Shown here piece by piece: positions 31,945 through 42,815 of a DNA stretch of 64,000 nucleotides; position 1 is the first letter of the stretch, and every line of letters starts with the position of its first letter. The position numbers and the translations under genes are program-made. The stretch is from Siphlonurus alternatus (taxonomy: Eukaryota; Arthropoda; Insecta; Ephemeroptera; Siphlonuridae), in assembly GCA_949825025.1 (NCBI GenBank), contig OX463779.1, forward strand, positions 34,978,203 to 35,042,202, in the 5' to 3' direction. The notes beneath the pieces are model-generated. The model saw only the letters and a program-made list of their open reading frames with translations, had not been told where the DNA came from and did not search any database.

Positions 31945-33036
31945 TTACTTCCTAGGTGATGGAAGACCTGTAGAGGATGATTCACATACTCCTTGCCCTA
32001 ACACAACAAAGTTGACATAATGTTCAATACACTGGGCTAAGACCGGCTTGAGAGCCTTCAACTGAACCCAAGTAGGGGCACAAATAACAATTCTCTCAAC
32101 AGTACAATTGTCTACATCACGTTCAATGGCTACATATCGTGAAACACTTGTTTTCTCAAACAAGCATCTCACATCGGAACTATCAACAAGGTGAAAGTAA
32201 TTCCAATTGCATGCTGGATCATCAGCATAGTACATCATGCCGTGGTTGATCAGATCCATCCCATCCTTCATAAAATCTACAGCAGGCAATTGAATTTCGT
32301 TTTCCCCATGCTTGAATACAATGACAATTCTTTCATCTATATCCAACTTGCTATCAGTGAGAGTGCATACCCTAACTAACATTTCATTGCCAATAGTGAA
32401 GTCAGCAGCAAGTACGATATCCTGGTTGGACAGCTTCCTCCGCTTCCTCTGAAGTTCCTCAACGTCACGTTTTCTCTTCCCAACCCAGCCAGGAAGAGAG
32501 TTCAGTGCCTTTTCCACGTTCACGGGAAGACATATGCAGTCCATATCGTTCAAAGCATTCTCGTTACTCATGAGAAGGCCTGAGACAGTAGGCTCCTCGA
32601 TGTGGATGAATCTCCTGGGCTTTGGATCCACGTTTTCTTTGTCGCTGTCATTGATCTCATCATCAGTTTCATTGCCACTCTCGGTAGAAGGAGAGGCAGG
32701 TGGAGATGGCGTTTGCGATGCAGGTGGAGATAGCATTTGCGAAGCAGGTGCAGATTGTAGACCATCATCTGTGGTGTTTTCATCAGATGGAGGTAGAGGA
32801 ATTGATGATACGTCAGGAGAAGAACAGCGACGAGGAGTTTGTGGAGAAGATGGAGGCGGTGGAGGTGTGGCAAATAGGTCTGGAGATGCAGGACGACGAC
32901 GACGAGGAGTTTCAGGAATAGCAGATTTCTCAAAAGATGGGTTGATGGGAGAAATAGGTACTTGGGTAATAGTTCTTGTACTCTTACGGCGTCCAGTAAT
33001 GGATGACGTATCCATAGCGGTCTTTGATAAAGACAT
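31945..33036 (-). CDS. Polinton protein of unknown function with Pro/Ser-rich N-terminus, 363 aa
   Basis: First gene of the leftward set. Residues about 1-130 are low complexity, with two copies of a TPRR...SPD...PPP module and many SP/TP sites, followed by an acidic stretch. A basic patch GKRKRDVEELQRKRRK looks like a nuclear signal. The C-terminal 190 residues look globular (CTLTDSKLDIDERIVIVF, VERIVICAPTWVQLKALK), but I recognise no family. I use the ATG at 33,036 (MSLSKTAMD). The frame stays open upstream only from a non-ATG codon, and this is the first ATG after the predicted start site. Phosphorylated regulator or replication factor are mere possibilities. Confidence 0.75.
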   Translation of the reverse strand: MSLSKTAMDTSSITGRRKSTRTITQVPISPINPSFEKSAIPETPRRRRPASPDLFATPPPPPSSPQTPRRCSSPDVSSIPLPPSDENTTDDGLQSAPASQMLSPPASQTPSPPASPSTESGNETDDEINDSDKENVDPKPRRFIHIEEPTVSGLLMSNENALNDMDCICLPVNVEKALNSLPGWVGKRKRDVEELQRKRRKLSNQDIVLAADFTIGNEMLVRVCTLTDSKLDIDERIVIVFKHGENEIQLPAVDFMKDGMDLINHGMMYYADDPACNWNYFHLVDSSDVRCLFEKTSVSRYVAIERDVDNCTVERIVICAPTWVQLKALKPVLAQCIEHYVNFVVLGQGVCESSSTGLPSPRK

Positions 33037-33138
33037 AGTAAAATATATCCAATATATATTAGATATCAATAATTGATCTCTGATTATTCGCTTGATTTGG
33101 TGTCAAGGAAGATTCAGACCGAGAAAGAGCGTGCCCCG

Positions 33139-33262
33139 CTTATATAGGCCTATATTTTCGATGTCAGCATTAATTCGATACACTCAAAAGGAGAAGTGTA
33201 GAGGGGGTATCACTTAAGGGGAAAGAAAGTGGAGGGGCTGAATATAGATCAGTGCGCATGCG
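33139..33262 (-). promoter_or_regulatory. TATA box and NRF-1-like site upstream of the 363-aa gene
   Basis: TATATAAG on the minus strand (33,139-33,146), followed by CGGGGCAC, predicts a start near 33,110. The palindromic core TGCGCATGCG (33,253-33,262) lies about 110 bp upstream, and a longer copy TGCGCATGCGCA stands at 33,540-33,551. The same TATA-plus-palindrome pairing precedes the 222-aa gene. Confidence 0.5.
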
Positions 33263-33307
33263 TGAAGCTTTTGTATGCTTATGTATTATAATAATAAAAC
33301 ATTATAT

Positions 33308-33535
33308 GTTTTAACATTGGAAGCATAGTAATTGTGTATACTTCCTATGGTACACATGTATTATACGATTTAACATTGGTAACATAGTAAATACGTATAC
33401 TTCCTATGTTACACATAGATTATATTATTTAATATTGGTAAAATAATAATTATGTATACTTCCTATGTTACACATGTATTATACGATTTAACATTTTTAA
33501 CATAGTATTTACGTATACTTACTATGTTAAACATA
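33308..33535. repeat. Right subterminal ~60-bp tandem repeats, four units
   Basis: Four imperfect units begin near 33,309, 33,369, 33,429 and 33,488. Each has taacattgg, then acatagta, gtatacttcctatg and acacat. They are unrelated in length to the 90-bp units on the left but share the words aacattg and gtatac. Confidence 0.8.
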
Positions 33536-33630
33536 TCAGTGCGCATGCGCAGAACTTTCATGTGTGTAAAACTATAAAAAAGTATATTACATGCCATAAT
33601 TCTATCATATTTAACATAGGTATCATACTT

Positions 33631-33754
33631 AGTTCCTATACTTCCTATGTTAAGTTCAGTATAGGAAAATCCCATGTTAAATGTGATAGAATTATTTTCA
33701 TCACCTCTGTCCCCTTCTTGCGGGAAGTTTATATTTTCCCCCTCGATTACTACT
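33631..33754 (-). repeat. Polinton right terminal inverted repeat (124 bp)
   Basis: Exact reverse complement of 13,706-13,829, ending ...CGATTACTACT. Complementarity continues imperfectly inward to about 33,600. Confidence 0.97.
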
Positions 33755-34104
33755 TAGGTTCCTGCATGCCATTTTTTTAGTAATTCAATCGAAAGAGGAG
33801 GTTAAGAAATGCACCTATGAATTTTATGTGATTTTTTTAGGACCGCATCTTGCCTCAAATATAGATTTAAAAAGTCATGTGACTTGGAGGCATCGCCTAC
33901 GACGTCACGTTGCTATGGAAACAAATAATAAACGAGCAATATTTAACATAGGCGTTGCATCCAGGTGATCCAGGTCACGTGACTTTTTAAAGCTCCATTT
34001 TAGGCAAGATGCGGTACTAAAATAAAATCGCATAAAATTCACAGGTGTATTTCTCAACCTCCTCTTTCAAATGAGCTACTGAAAATATGGCATGCAGGAA
34101 CCTA
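33755..34104. mobile_element. 350-bp MITE whose first six bases are the Polinton target site
   Basis: Terminal inverted repeats read TAGGTTCCTGCATGCCAT at the left and ATGGCATGCAGGAACCTA at the right. Inner complementarity (gaggaggttaagaaat vs atttctcaacctcctc) and a second pair (gcatcttgcctcaaa vs ttttaggcaagatgc) make it a fold-back. If TA is the duplicated target, it would fit Tc1/mariner-like mobilisation. The TAGGTT at 33,755-33,760 is also the right copy of the Polinton duplication. Confidence 0.85.
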
Positions 34105-35083
34105 ATTATTAATATTTTTTCTTTCGTTCATAATTGTCTATATATAATATATAAATAAATATTTAAATAACTCTATATTCAAATTAAAAATCATATAAGG
34201 CTGTACAGTATGGATAACGTACAAAAATGCATAAAATACACAACATACCTAATTATAATTAAAATTAAATTGTATAATAGTAAATAATTTTAACATACAA
34301 CCAAACGAGCATGGTCTATAACAATGAAAAAATATTGTGTAATAAAATCTACTAATTCATCTATATTAGTACAATTATTATAGTTTTTAATTTTATGAAC
34401 TTATATTTTTGTATATTTTTTTAACAAATGGCCGGGAAAGTCTTTTTGTCATTACATGGCATAAAATAAATAGATCATTATAATTATGTATTTTTCAAAC
34501 CAACACAGTAATACTGCATAATTATGCTTATCTTTGTTCGGTGATAACCTGTTTCATTCTAACGTGACCTTGAAAGAATCAAAGTGCAGCGCAAGCGGTG
34601 ATAAGAGATGTTGGTGTTGACAGTAAATGAAAGACATAGAAAAAAATACACAAGAGGAGCGTGATTGCGATGCTATAACGTCGAAAATCGCGTGCATTCA
34701 CGTAGATGCGAAGATAGAAAAATGAGCATGTTGCATACTTCAAGAAACCAAAAGTTAGTCTCTTTAAATTTGTTGGCTGCTTTCCAATCGGTAGTAAAAA
34801 AAAAAAAAAAAAAAAACTATATCTGCTACCGTCTTGGCAGCTTGTTCTCTGAAAGACTTCAGTGAGAGTTCTAACATTTTTTATGAACTTGAAAAAAAAA
34901 AAAAAAAACATATGCAGTAGGTAGAAAAAAAAACACATAAATTTTATTACTTATATACATAAGTTAATTAAAAATAATAATTCTTAATTTACCATTACAA
35001 ATTAATAAAATTATCATCCGTTGGAATATTTTGAATGTTAAAATAAGATCAAGGGAACCTAAAATAACGAATCAAGTAAGTAT
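34105..35083. other. Intergenic DNA, no supported gene
   Basis: AT-rich sequence with two poly-A runs (about 34,798-34,816 and 34,891-34,908). No coding or structured element is recognised. Confidence 0.55.
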
Positions 35084-35738
35084 TTAAAGTAAAGTGCGCG
35101 CTAGAAAAAAAAGTTGAGTTAGTATTTTCTAAAAATAGTTCAAGTAGTCCTCCATATCAAACCAAGATTCAAAAAATTCTATCTCAAATAGGTTTGCCAG
35201 AAAAAAATTCCAAAGTCAGAGTGAACGCGTCGCTTAACATGGGGCCTTACCTGACAAAGACCCTCGAATATCTCGAAAAAATACACCGTTAGGTGGTATG
35301 AAAAAAATATGGTGATGTTCTATGACCCAAGCTTTAACCAAAAACCGATTAAAAAATTTTTCTCTCGAATCCATTTTTCCGTAAAAAAATCAAGAAAATC
35401 TACCATGTTAATTCCCATAAGATTTTTTATTATTTTTTTACGGAAAAATGGATTCGAGAGAAATTTTTTTTAATCGGTTTTTGGTTAAAGCTTGGGTCAT
35501 AGAACATCACTATATTTTTTTCATACCACCTAACGGTGTATTTTTTCGAGATATTCGAGGGTTTTTGTCAGGTAAGGCCCCATGTTAAGCGACGCGTTCA
35601 CTCTGACTTTGGAATTTTTTTCTGGCAAACCTATTTAAGATAGAATTTTTTGAATTTTGGTTTGATTTGGAGGACTACTTGAACTATTTTTAGAAAATAC
35701 TAACTCAACTTTTTTTTCTAGCGCGCACTTTACTTTAA
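35084..35738. mobile_element. 647-bp palindromic MITE with TTAA flanks
   Basis: The element 35,088-35,734 is an almost complete palindrome. The left end agtaaagtgcgcgctag mirrors ctagcgcgcactttact, and complementarity continues inward to a short centre near 35,412. TTAA stands directly on both sides. The ends resemble those of 53,146-53,802. No coding is seen. Confidence 0.88.
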
Positions 35739-37216
35739 TTAATATTCAAACCTGTGAGGCTGCTTTGAACGATGAAAATTTTACAAAAGTAAGAAAAAAA
35801 AACTCACTAATCAACAATATTAACCACTGAAATTAAAGATTTAACTGAGACGAATTTTATACTATAGTATATATTTACATTGAATAATAAGAGCATGCAC
35901 GAAATAATTATAGTGTGTTCACTTCATTGTATCTTTGCTTAGCGTTAATTATTGCAGCAATATAAGATTATTATTTTGGTTTGCTAGTATTGAAACCCAA
36001 TGCATAGAAATGTGTTAATTAGTTGTGGACATGCAGCTAAATTTTTTCGTGAATAGTATCTAATATGTTGTTGAACGTAGAAAAAATATGTATAATATAC
36101 GGAGATACTATATTCAGTGATCAATTAAGTCGCGTAATCTTGATTTCATACATAAAACTATATATGAAGAAACTAAAATGTAATGGAAATTATACGTCAA
36201 CTATTGTATAGTTAAAATATGCTGAAAATTAATTAAAAGAAATTTGTATGTGAATGAGTGATGTAAACCTTCTAAATTTTTTGTCAATATTTTATATTTT
36301 AGGCCTACTAATAATTTAATGAGTTTAATTAATTCATAAAATTTTTAATGGTATTTTTATATCTCGGAAAAAAAATTAACTTTAAGGGATGCTGCTATAT
36401 ACCTTTTTACACTCTTTCATATCCAAGTTTATGTAAAAGAAATAGTATATAGTAGTAGTAGTAGATTTTAGCGTGCGTGAGGAGCAAAGAAACCAGAAGT
36501 AGCGCTAGGCCAGAGCTCTGTCAAGAACACTATTTTTAGTAAGCATACATCCACACTGGCGAGGAGACGTCTGGTGCTACCGTGAGCCGCCGGGGCGCGT
36601 TCTGGCCTGTGTAATATCAGGGAGGCGGTACCACCACTCTTTGGGGAGCTTACACCTTCTTTTTATAAACCCTCCATACTCTAGAGAGATACACGTGTTC
36701 AAACGCCAGAGTTCTGGTCCATTGAAAACTACACCAGAGAATGCAACTAGCTGTAAATTAAATTTAAAGAAAAAAAAATATATATTTTTTTTATGCATAT
36801 ACTTTTGGCAACCCAAATTAAGTCTTTCAACGAATATGTTTTGAACGGAAACTACAGAAAAAAAAATGTAACAGACTGTTAAACATGTATGGTAGAGTGG
36901 ATACATCCGGTTTATTATTTTTTTTATTTAAAAAAAATTAATTTCATTGATTTTTCGAGGTCTAAATTTTTATAAAGAGCGAACAGCCGCACATGGTATA
37001 ATTTCAAGGTCACGGACCATCCATTTTGGTTCACACTTTTCCATTAATATAAAGACGTTATTGAAGTCTCTGAAAATATATTGTCAATGTATAAAATAAC
37101 CATAAAATTATATTTTCATTAAAAAAATGTTTAAACGTTACAAACGTCACTATATTTTTTTAATCGTTACGTCACCGGTGCTCATTGTCGTGTAATGTCA
37201 TATAATTTTGACTTAC
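35739..37216. other. Intergenic DNA, no supported gene
   Basis: Mostly AT-rich. A GC-richer patch at about 36,470-36,660 has no supported frame or splice context. Nothing else is recognised. Confidence 0.55.
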
Positions 37217-37519
37217 CTTGACAGTTGCTGGATTTGTGACGACCACGTACGCTATACACAAACACACAAAGCGAAGACACAGACGACAACAAGACGTAAC
37301 GACGAGGAGACAAACGGACAAGACTCGCAAGCAACAGTCAACTCCGCGCGCCCTGCCGGTCCCGCTACTCGATCCTCTTGCCGCACAGCTGATGACGCTG
37401 ATGACGCTACTGCTGGCTCGCCGCTGAGGGGAGGGGCCATCAGCTCGCGCCCCTGAGTCGCGCGGAATTGACGTATACGTATACGCAAATTAACGTGATA
37501 GCCTGTTGACTTATATAAG
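37217..37519 (-). promoter_or_regulatory. Orphan TATA promoter with GC-rich candidate first exon
   Basis: A palindromic TATA box CTTATATAAG (37,510-37,519) can drive transcription leftward from about 37,485. The following 270 bp are strikingly GC-rich for this region and end at a strong donor: CTGTCAAG then GTAAGTC (exon edge 37,217). This fits a 5' untranslated or short coding first exon of a minus-strand gene whose later exons I cannot find. A 60-codon frame inside (MAPPLSGEPAVASS...) is of doubtful meaning. Confidence 0.45.
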
Positions 37520-39270
37520 CGGCACAACAGCAAAATATAATTATTTTTTTTAATATAATGACAAGGCATTCATAGAACATAAAATAGAAAATACATGTAA
37601 GGAATTCGTGAAAAATACCAAGGGTGGGCAAGATCAATGAAAAATTCTGATTTTCACATATTTTATGTTACTCAAGTAATAAAGGTTTGAATAGTTATTT
37701 GGCTGAAAATAAAAAAACCCGGATTTCGAAATTTTGAAAATTTTCATGACCCTGTCAGACAAATTATTTTTTTGTGCTAAAACTATTATAGATAGCGACA
37801 AAAGTCGAACGGGGATACATTCACAGATAAATTACCCAACTTTTGATATATGTTACCATGACCTTGAACAATTTTCAAGGTTAAAGTTAACTGTATGATA
37901 TAATTTTTTTAAAGTCATCAATGAAATTAAAAAAAAAAAAAAAAAAAAAAAAATACATATAAATCGTGTGTTAAATTGGCAGAGTACATAATTCTTCATA
38001 TATATTGCATGTAAGGTATACTAGATGTCTATTGTATAAAGGACAATTTAAATAATTAAGACACGCCATGCAAGAAATACAATTTATATTCAAGTAATTG
38101 ATTGATAATGTTCGAAATGGACTGTGTTGTAAGCTGTTATAAAACTTTCAACATCATCGACTTTCTTTGGTCTGACAGCTCTATAAATTTTACATTAACG
38201 TAATGTTTTAATTGATTTCATTCGTACGGGGAATTTGCTTTCTCACTATTGCCTATATAGCTATAATAGTGCTGGTCTGTACGTATAAAATGTATTTTTT
38301 AATTCATGATTTTAATCGGGAGTTGAGACTCAGAAAGTCAGTAAGTTCCTCTAACTCACCCAGAAAAAAATATTGATAATTCAAAATATTTATTCTTTCA
38401 CTTCATTACTGTCCCCCCCCCCATTTTATTTTTTTATTTATTTTTTTATTTTTTTTTTAATTGAAGATCTTGCCTTGAGTACTATAAATTATACCTACTA
38501 TTTGAATGCTGTTTGAATACCCCTCGGGGTCAGTATCCTCGACTCCTCCCTTTACGAGTTCTTTTAATTAGTTTAAATTAGGCTTAATTGCCATATTTTC
38601 TTTTAGGTGTGGAACTTAATTGGAACTGCATGCGTGCATGTGTTATATTCTCAGCATTTATTACTTAATTAGATGTTAAGTGAATGTCGAGAATGAATTA
38701 ATATGATGAATCAAGGGGTTTACTCACGATTTATATGTTTCGCGGGGCCATTCCTTGTTGAATTGCAAAATTATAAATATGTATATCATATATACCATCT
38801 TTAGTTTAGTACATGACATAATACATCAAACAATTTCATATTTATTTACTAAAGCACATATACTATATAACTATTGAAAGTAAAGAGAAAGTGACGCCTC
38901 TAGACGCTCTCTTAATAAAAGGATATATAGGACCTAAAACGGGCGTGGGTTCCAACCCGCGCGACCTCGACAAAACTTTACAATTCTTCCAATACTAACA
39001 TAGCAATACTACCCGGGTTCTAAAAAATCTGATAAAAATCAGAGTGGCATAACGACCCATTTTTACAAAGAAAATTTTTGAGGTCGATTTAGAGTATATT
39101 ATACTCTTTAATAAATATATTGTACAGTACATTAAATACTTCAAAACGTACATAATAGAGGATAAAATTTCTCGATTTTTTTTACACGCTCTGAGGTATA
39201 TTTCTACTATGAATCACTGTCACAAAAATTCTCTAGGAGATATAAGGAATAAGAATATAAATTTCTCTAT
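37520..39270. other. Intergenic DNA, no supported gene
   Basis: AT-rich, with a poly-A run at 37,929-37,952 and a short C run at 38,413-38,422. A partial copy of the gtatcgacctcaat fold-back family appears at about 39,003-39,100 (aaaatctgataaaaatcag, then attttt and gaggtcgat). Confidence 0.5.
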
Positions 39271-39558
39271 GTACACTACAATTCAAGAGAAATGTCCCAT
39301 TGTATTGTTGGCTCACCTGCTCTGTTGTTATGCTATCGTAACATCCGGTGATCGGCCGGCCGGCCCAGTAGTTCAAAGTTCGATCGAGACAAATATCTCG
39401 TCCCGCCTTCCGATTCTTGCTACTTGCACAAAAATGTTTAGGGAGAGGTAGAGCTGGGCCGGCCGATCACCGGATGTTACGATAGCATAACAACAGAGCA
39501 GGTCGAGCCAACAATACGTACAATATATGGGACATTTCTCTTGAATTGTAGTGTGTAC
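39271..39558. mobile_element. 288-bp palindromic MITE
   Basis: Arms of about 95 bp (starting gtacactacaattcaagag at left, ending cttgaattgtagtgtgtac at right) flank a GC-rich loop with ggccggcc. Arm identity is high with few differences. No coding is seen. Confidence 0.82.
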
Positions 39559-42500
39559 AGTGACTGTGTATATAGTAACAATAATTATATTAACTGAAGT
39601 ACCGATGTATAAAGATTTAACCTTAATTTTTTCTATTTTGTAACAAGTGTATTATTATTTTATTTTTTCTTACAAGGAAATCGACCTTTCCTTTCCTTAA
39701 TTTGTGCGAACTCCGATCTAGTCATCTTACCTTGAAGTTAGGCAAATTGTTCAGCATTAAAGCAAAGCGGGTTGCAGATGTATAAGGGGCAGAAATTTAT
39801 TTGCATACCTGATACATTATGTAATGTAATTATAACCTCTGCTTCATGTAAATGTTGTTGTTGAACAAGTACCTAACCCCCAGGAGATGATCTGGCCATG
39901 CTGACATTTTGTGTTAGTGTACAATCAGAATTGATTGCATACATTATTTAAAACATGAGCAAAATATTAAATGGAAATTTCGAAATATGAATTGTTAATT
40001 CATTCAGATCCAAAATCAGATCACTGTTACATTCTGCAGAATAGCTGGTAAAAAGTGAGTTAAGGACTTTTTTTAATAATAATTTCTAAGATTCATAGCA
40101 TTGGTTTTCACTTTTGTGTAAAGATAGACAACCATATTTTATATTTATTTATAATATATATAAAAAATCAAAAATACACTGCACTGTGTTATTGCATTAG
40201 TTGTATTCTAGCTAATCTTTCATTCTTTCTAGACATTAACTGTTTAAGTTCTAAACTGAAGTTGAAAAATTAGAACAGCTATTTGGAAAAACAGCCAGAT
40301 TAAGGAGTTGTGTTGCCCTTACTTTGCAAGCTTCTGTAAATTTAAAAAAATAAATTCATTGCAGTTACTTTTAAAAAATGTAAATTTGGGATATGATGAA
40401 AATTAAGACACAAAAAATTATTAAAAAAAAGTAATGATTTATTCTTCAGATCATCTCATACACATGACATTGATGACATTTAATAATTGTGTAGGCTGCA
40501 TACACATTCATTCTTCTCAAACATACACGATCCAATTTTTAAAGAAAAGGTCTTCAAAAAAACAACTTATTGTATATAATCATATTTAAAAAATAAGTTA
40601 AACCTAAACATTATTATTACAACATAATTTGTTCCTAATCAGAATTGTTTTATTATAATTAAAACAATAAAATATGGCTGTAATAATTCTATTAACAAGA
40701 TTTATTTTAATTTTGAATTATAATGCAAGAAAAAACAAAAACAATTTGATAAACTAAATTAAAAAAAAAAATCATCCTGTTAAAAAAATATAACTGCCTT
40801 GAATATCAATACAAATTACAACCCATCATAATAAATATTGCCATGGATCTCAGATACGTAATATACATTAAAATATTTTAGTTCTTAGAGAACTTATTAC
40901 TTCTAACATTAAAATAGTGTGTAAAAATTGTGGCCCATAATTATTTTACATTTAGTCAAACTAAATTGGTATTTTGAAAACCATCACCACTAAGGTCTAC
41001 TGTATTTTGGGCTTCATTAATTTTTATATTAGAAATACTAAGACAAAAATACATCAAGTGATTTAAATTGTAGTGATTTAATATTTGAGTGATTTATAAA
41101 GTTCTAATTAAGCCCAAAACAGTGTAACTAATGCAGCAAAGTTACTACACAAGTGGTATATAATTCAAATAAGACTTATAATAGTTAAGTGAGAGTTGCA
41201 AGCCAGAATCCAAATCCATCATTGTAAGATTTCCAGCAAAGGAAGGCAACAAAAAAAAAATCTTGCTGTGTGATACATGCAAATATTGTATTTATAAATA
41301 GTATTTGAAGTTTCAATATTTAAAACACAGATAAGGAAACTTTCTCCTTCATTGTTAGGAAATCTTATAGTTAATGTATGGTACAGTCATTTGCACAAAA
41401 AACAGAACAATTACACTCCCATTAGTCAAAACACTGGTTTAGTGAAAGAGGCAAAATCTGTTTTTGTTTTTTTTTATGCACATGGCTGTACATATGAACA
41501 GAAAAGGTGTCCAATTCTTACAGCAGCTAGGCAATGCAAAGTTGACAGACCTTACTTCATTGTTGGCAGTCCAGTAGACGACGTTACTAACAACATTGCT
41601 CCATATTTGTAAATAAATCTGGCATACAAAATCACTTAACAAGCTTTTTGAAATCAGCAGCACTTTATCTACAAGCAATTGAATTTAAAAAATCCATTTC
41701 CACCCTAGCAAAAATAAGTTATCTAAATTTGAAAGTAACTGATGATGATATTAAAATTGAAGTACAAATAATTACTGTATTTTATTGTGATTTGTAGAAA
41801 TTATTAACAATGGGGTACTGACCGGTATTTGAGTTAGCAATACTAGTAAAAAGTACTGTGAATTCTATGAAGAATGAGCCCTATTAGAGCATTCTACGAC
41901 AATTTGCTGATTTTATATGAATTTTTAAAGCTTTTTCTGATGACGTCACAACATTGAATCTTAAATGGGGAAATGCATCAGTTAACATTGCTAAAATGAA
42001 AAGTTATTGAGGTACGAATTTCAAACCTTCATTATCGTGATCCTAGCATCTGAAAACCTTGCAAATGAAGTTTTGGTTACATTTCAATATTAAGTATGGG
42101 ATTTGGCAATGTTAACTGATCTATTTTCCCATTTAAGATTCAATGCTATGACGTCATTTTTGAAAGGTTTTAAAATTTCATATAAAATCAGGAAATTGTC
42201 GTAGAATGCTGTAATAGGGCTTGTTCTTCATGAAATTTTCGTGCCTTTTGCAATGTTGACAAAAACTTGAAAAAATTTTTTTGGTCAGTACCCCATTGTC
42301 AAAAAAATATCAATAAGTAAAAATAAAAGTTCAGAACAATGCTGCATTAGATCATAGACCAATCTGTGCTATTCTCATTAATTTAAAATTTAGATTATAT
42401 CCACAGAATTCACAAAACATGTCAATTTAAATAAGATAATTAGTCAGGTATATAAGAACCAACTTTTGAGACAGTTATTTATGTACATTTTTTCCCCCAA

Positions 42501-42815
42501 TTTAATTTAACATCAAAAGGTATGCCGACATGGAATTTCAAGAAAAAAAAAATACAATTCTCTTATACCGTACTTTAAATTAACAAACATTTTCAAAGTT
42601 TGAGTCAAGAGAATTGTCAACTTCCTTTCTATACAGTAAAATTTGATAGGCAATACCATTTGCTGTGAGCTATGCTCTATTTGCTGAACTCTGTGGATGC
42701 CCGTCAGCCTTACGAGCGTGCGCAGTCCTGGTCGGGCTTGTCAGCTGTGGGCTCTCATTGACGTCCCGAAATGACACGCTCGGTGGGAGAGCGGCAGCTG
42801 CTGCAGTGATGAGCG
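39559..42815. other. Downstream region of TNPO3 with a fold-back element
   Basis: No coding. It may include the TNPO3 3' untranslated region, since minus-strand AATAAA signals occur at several points, for example the complement of 40,438-40,443. The transcript end cannot be fixed from sequence. A fold-back element lies at 41,809-42,299. Confidence 0.45.
41809..42299. mobile_element. ~490-bp fold-back MITE
   Basis: Ends caatggggtactgacc and ggtcagtaccccattg are perfect inverted repeats. Longer diverged complementarity extends inward (cattctacgacaattt vs attgtcgtagaatgc, tgatgacgtca vs tgacgtcattt). Confidence 0.82.

Noticed and set aside
32534..33076. 180-codon plus-strand frame opposite the 363-aa gene
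   Set aside because: Gly/Val-rich antisense shadow of the Pro/Ser-rich N-terminus. The sense strand has the promoter, ATG context and globular C-terminus.
38941..38980. gggttccaacccgcgcgacc, similar to a tRNA T-arm
   Set aside because: No acceptor or anticodon stem can be formed around it.
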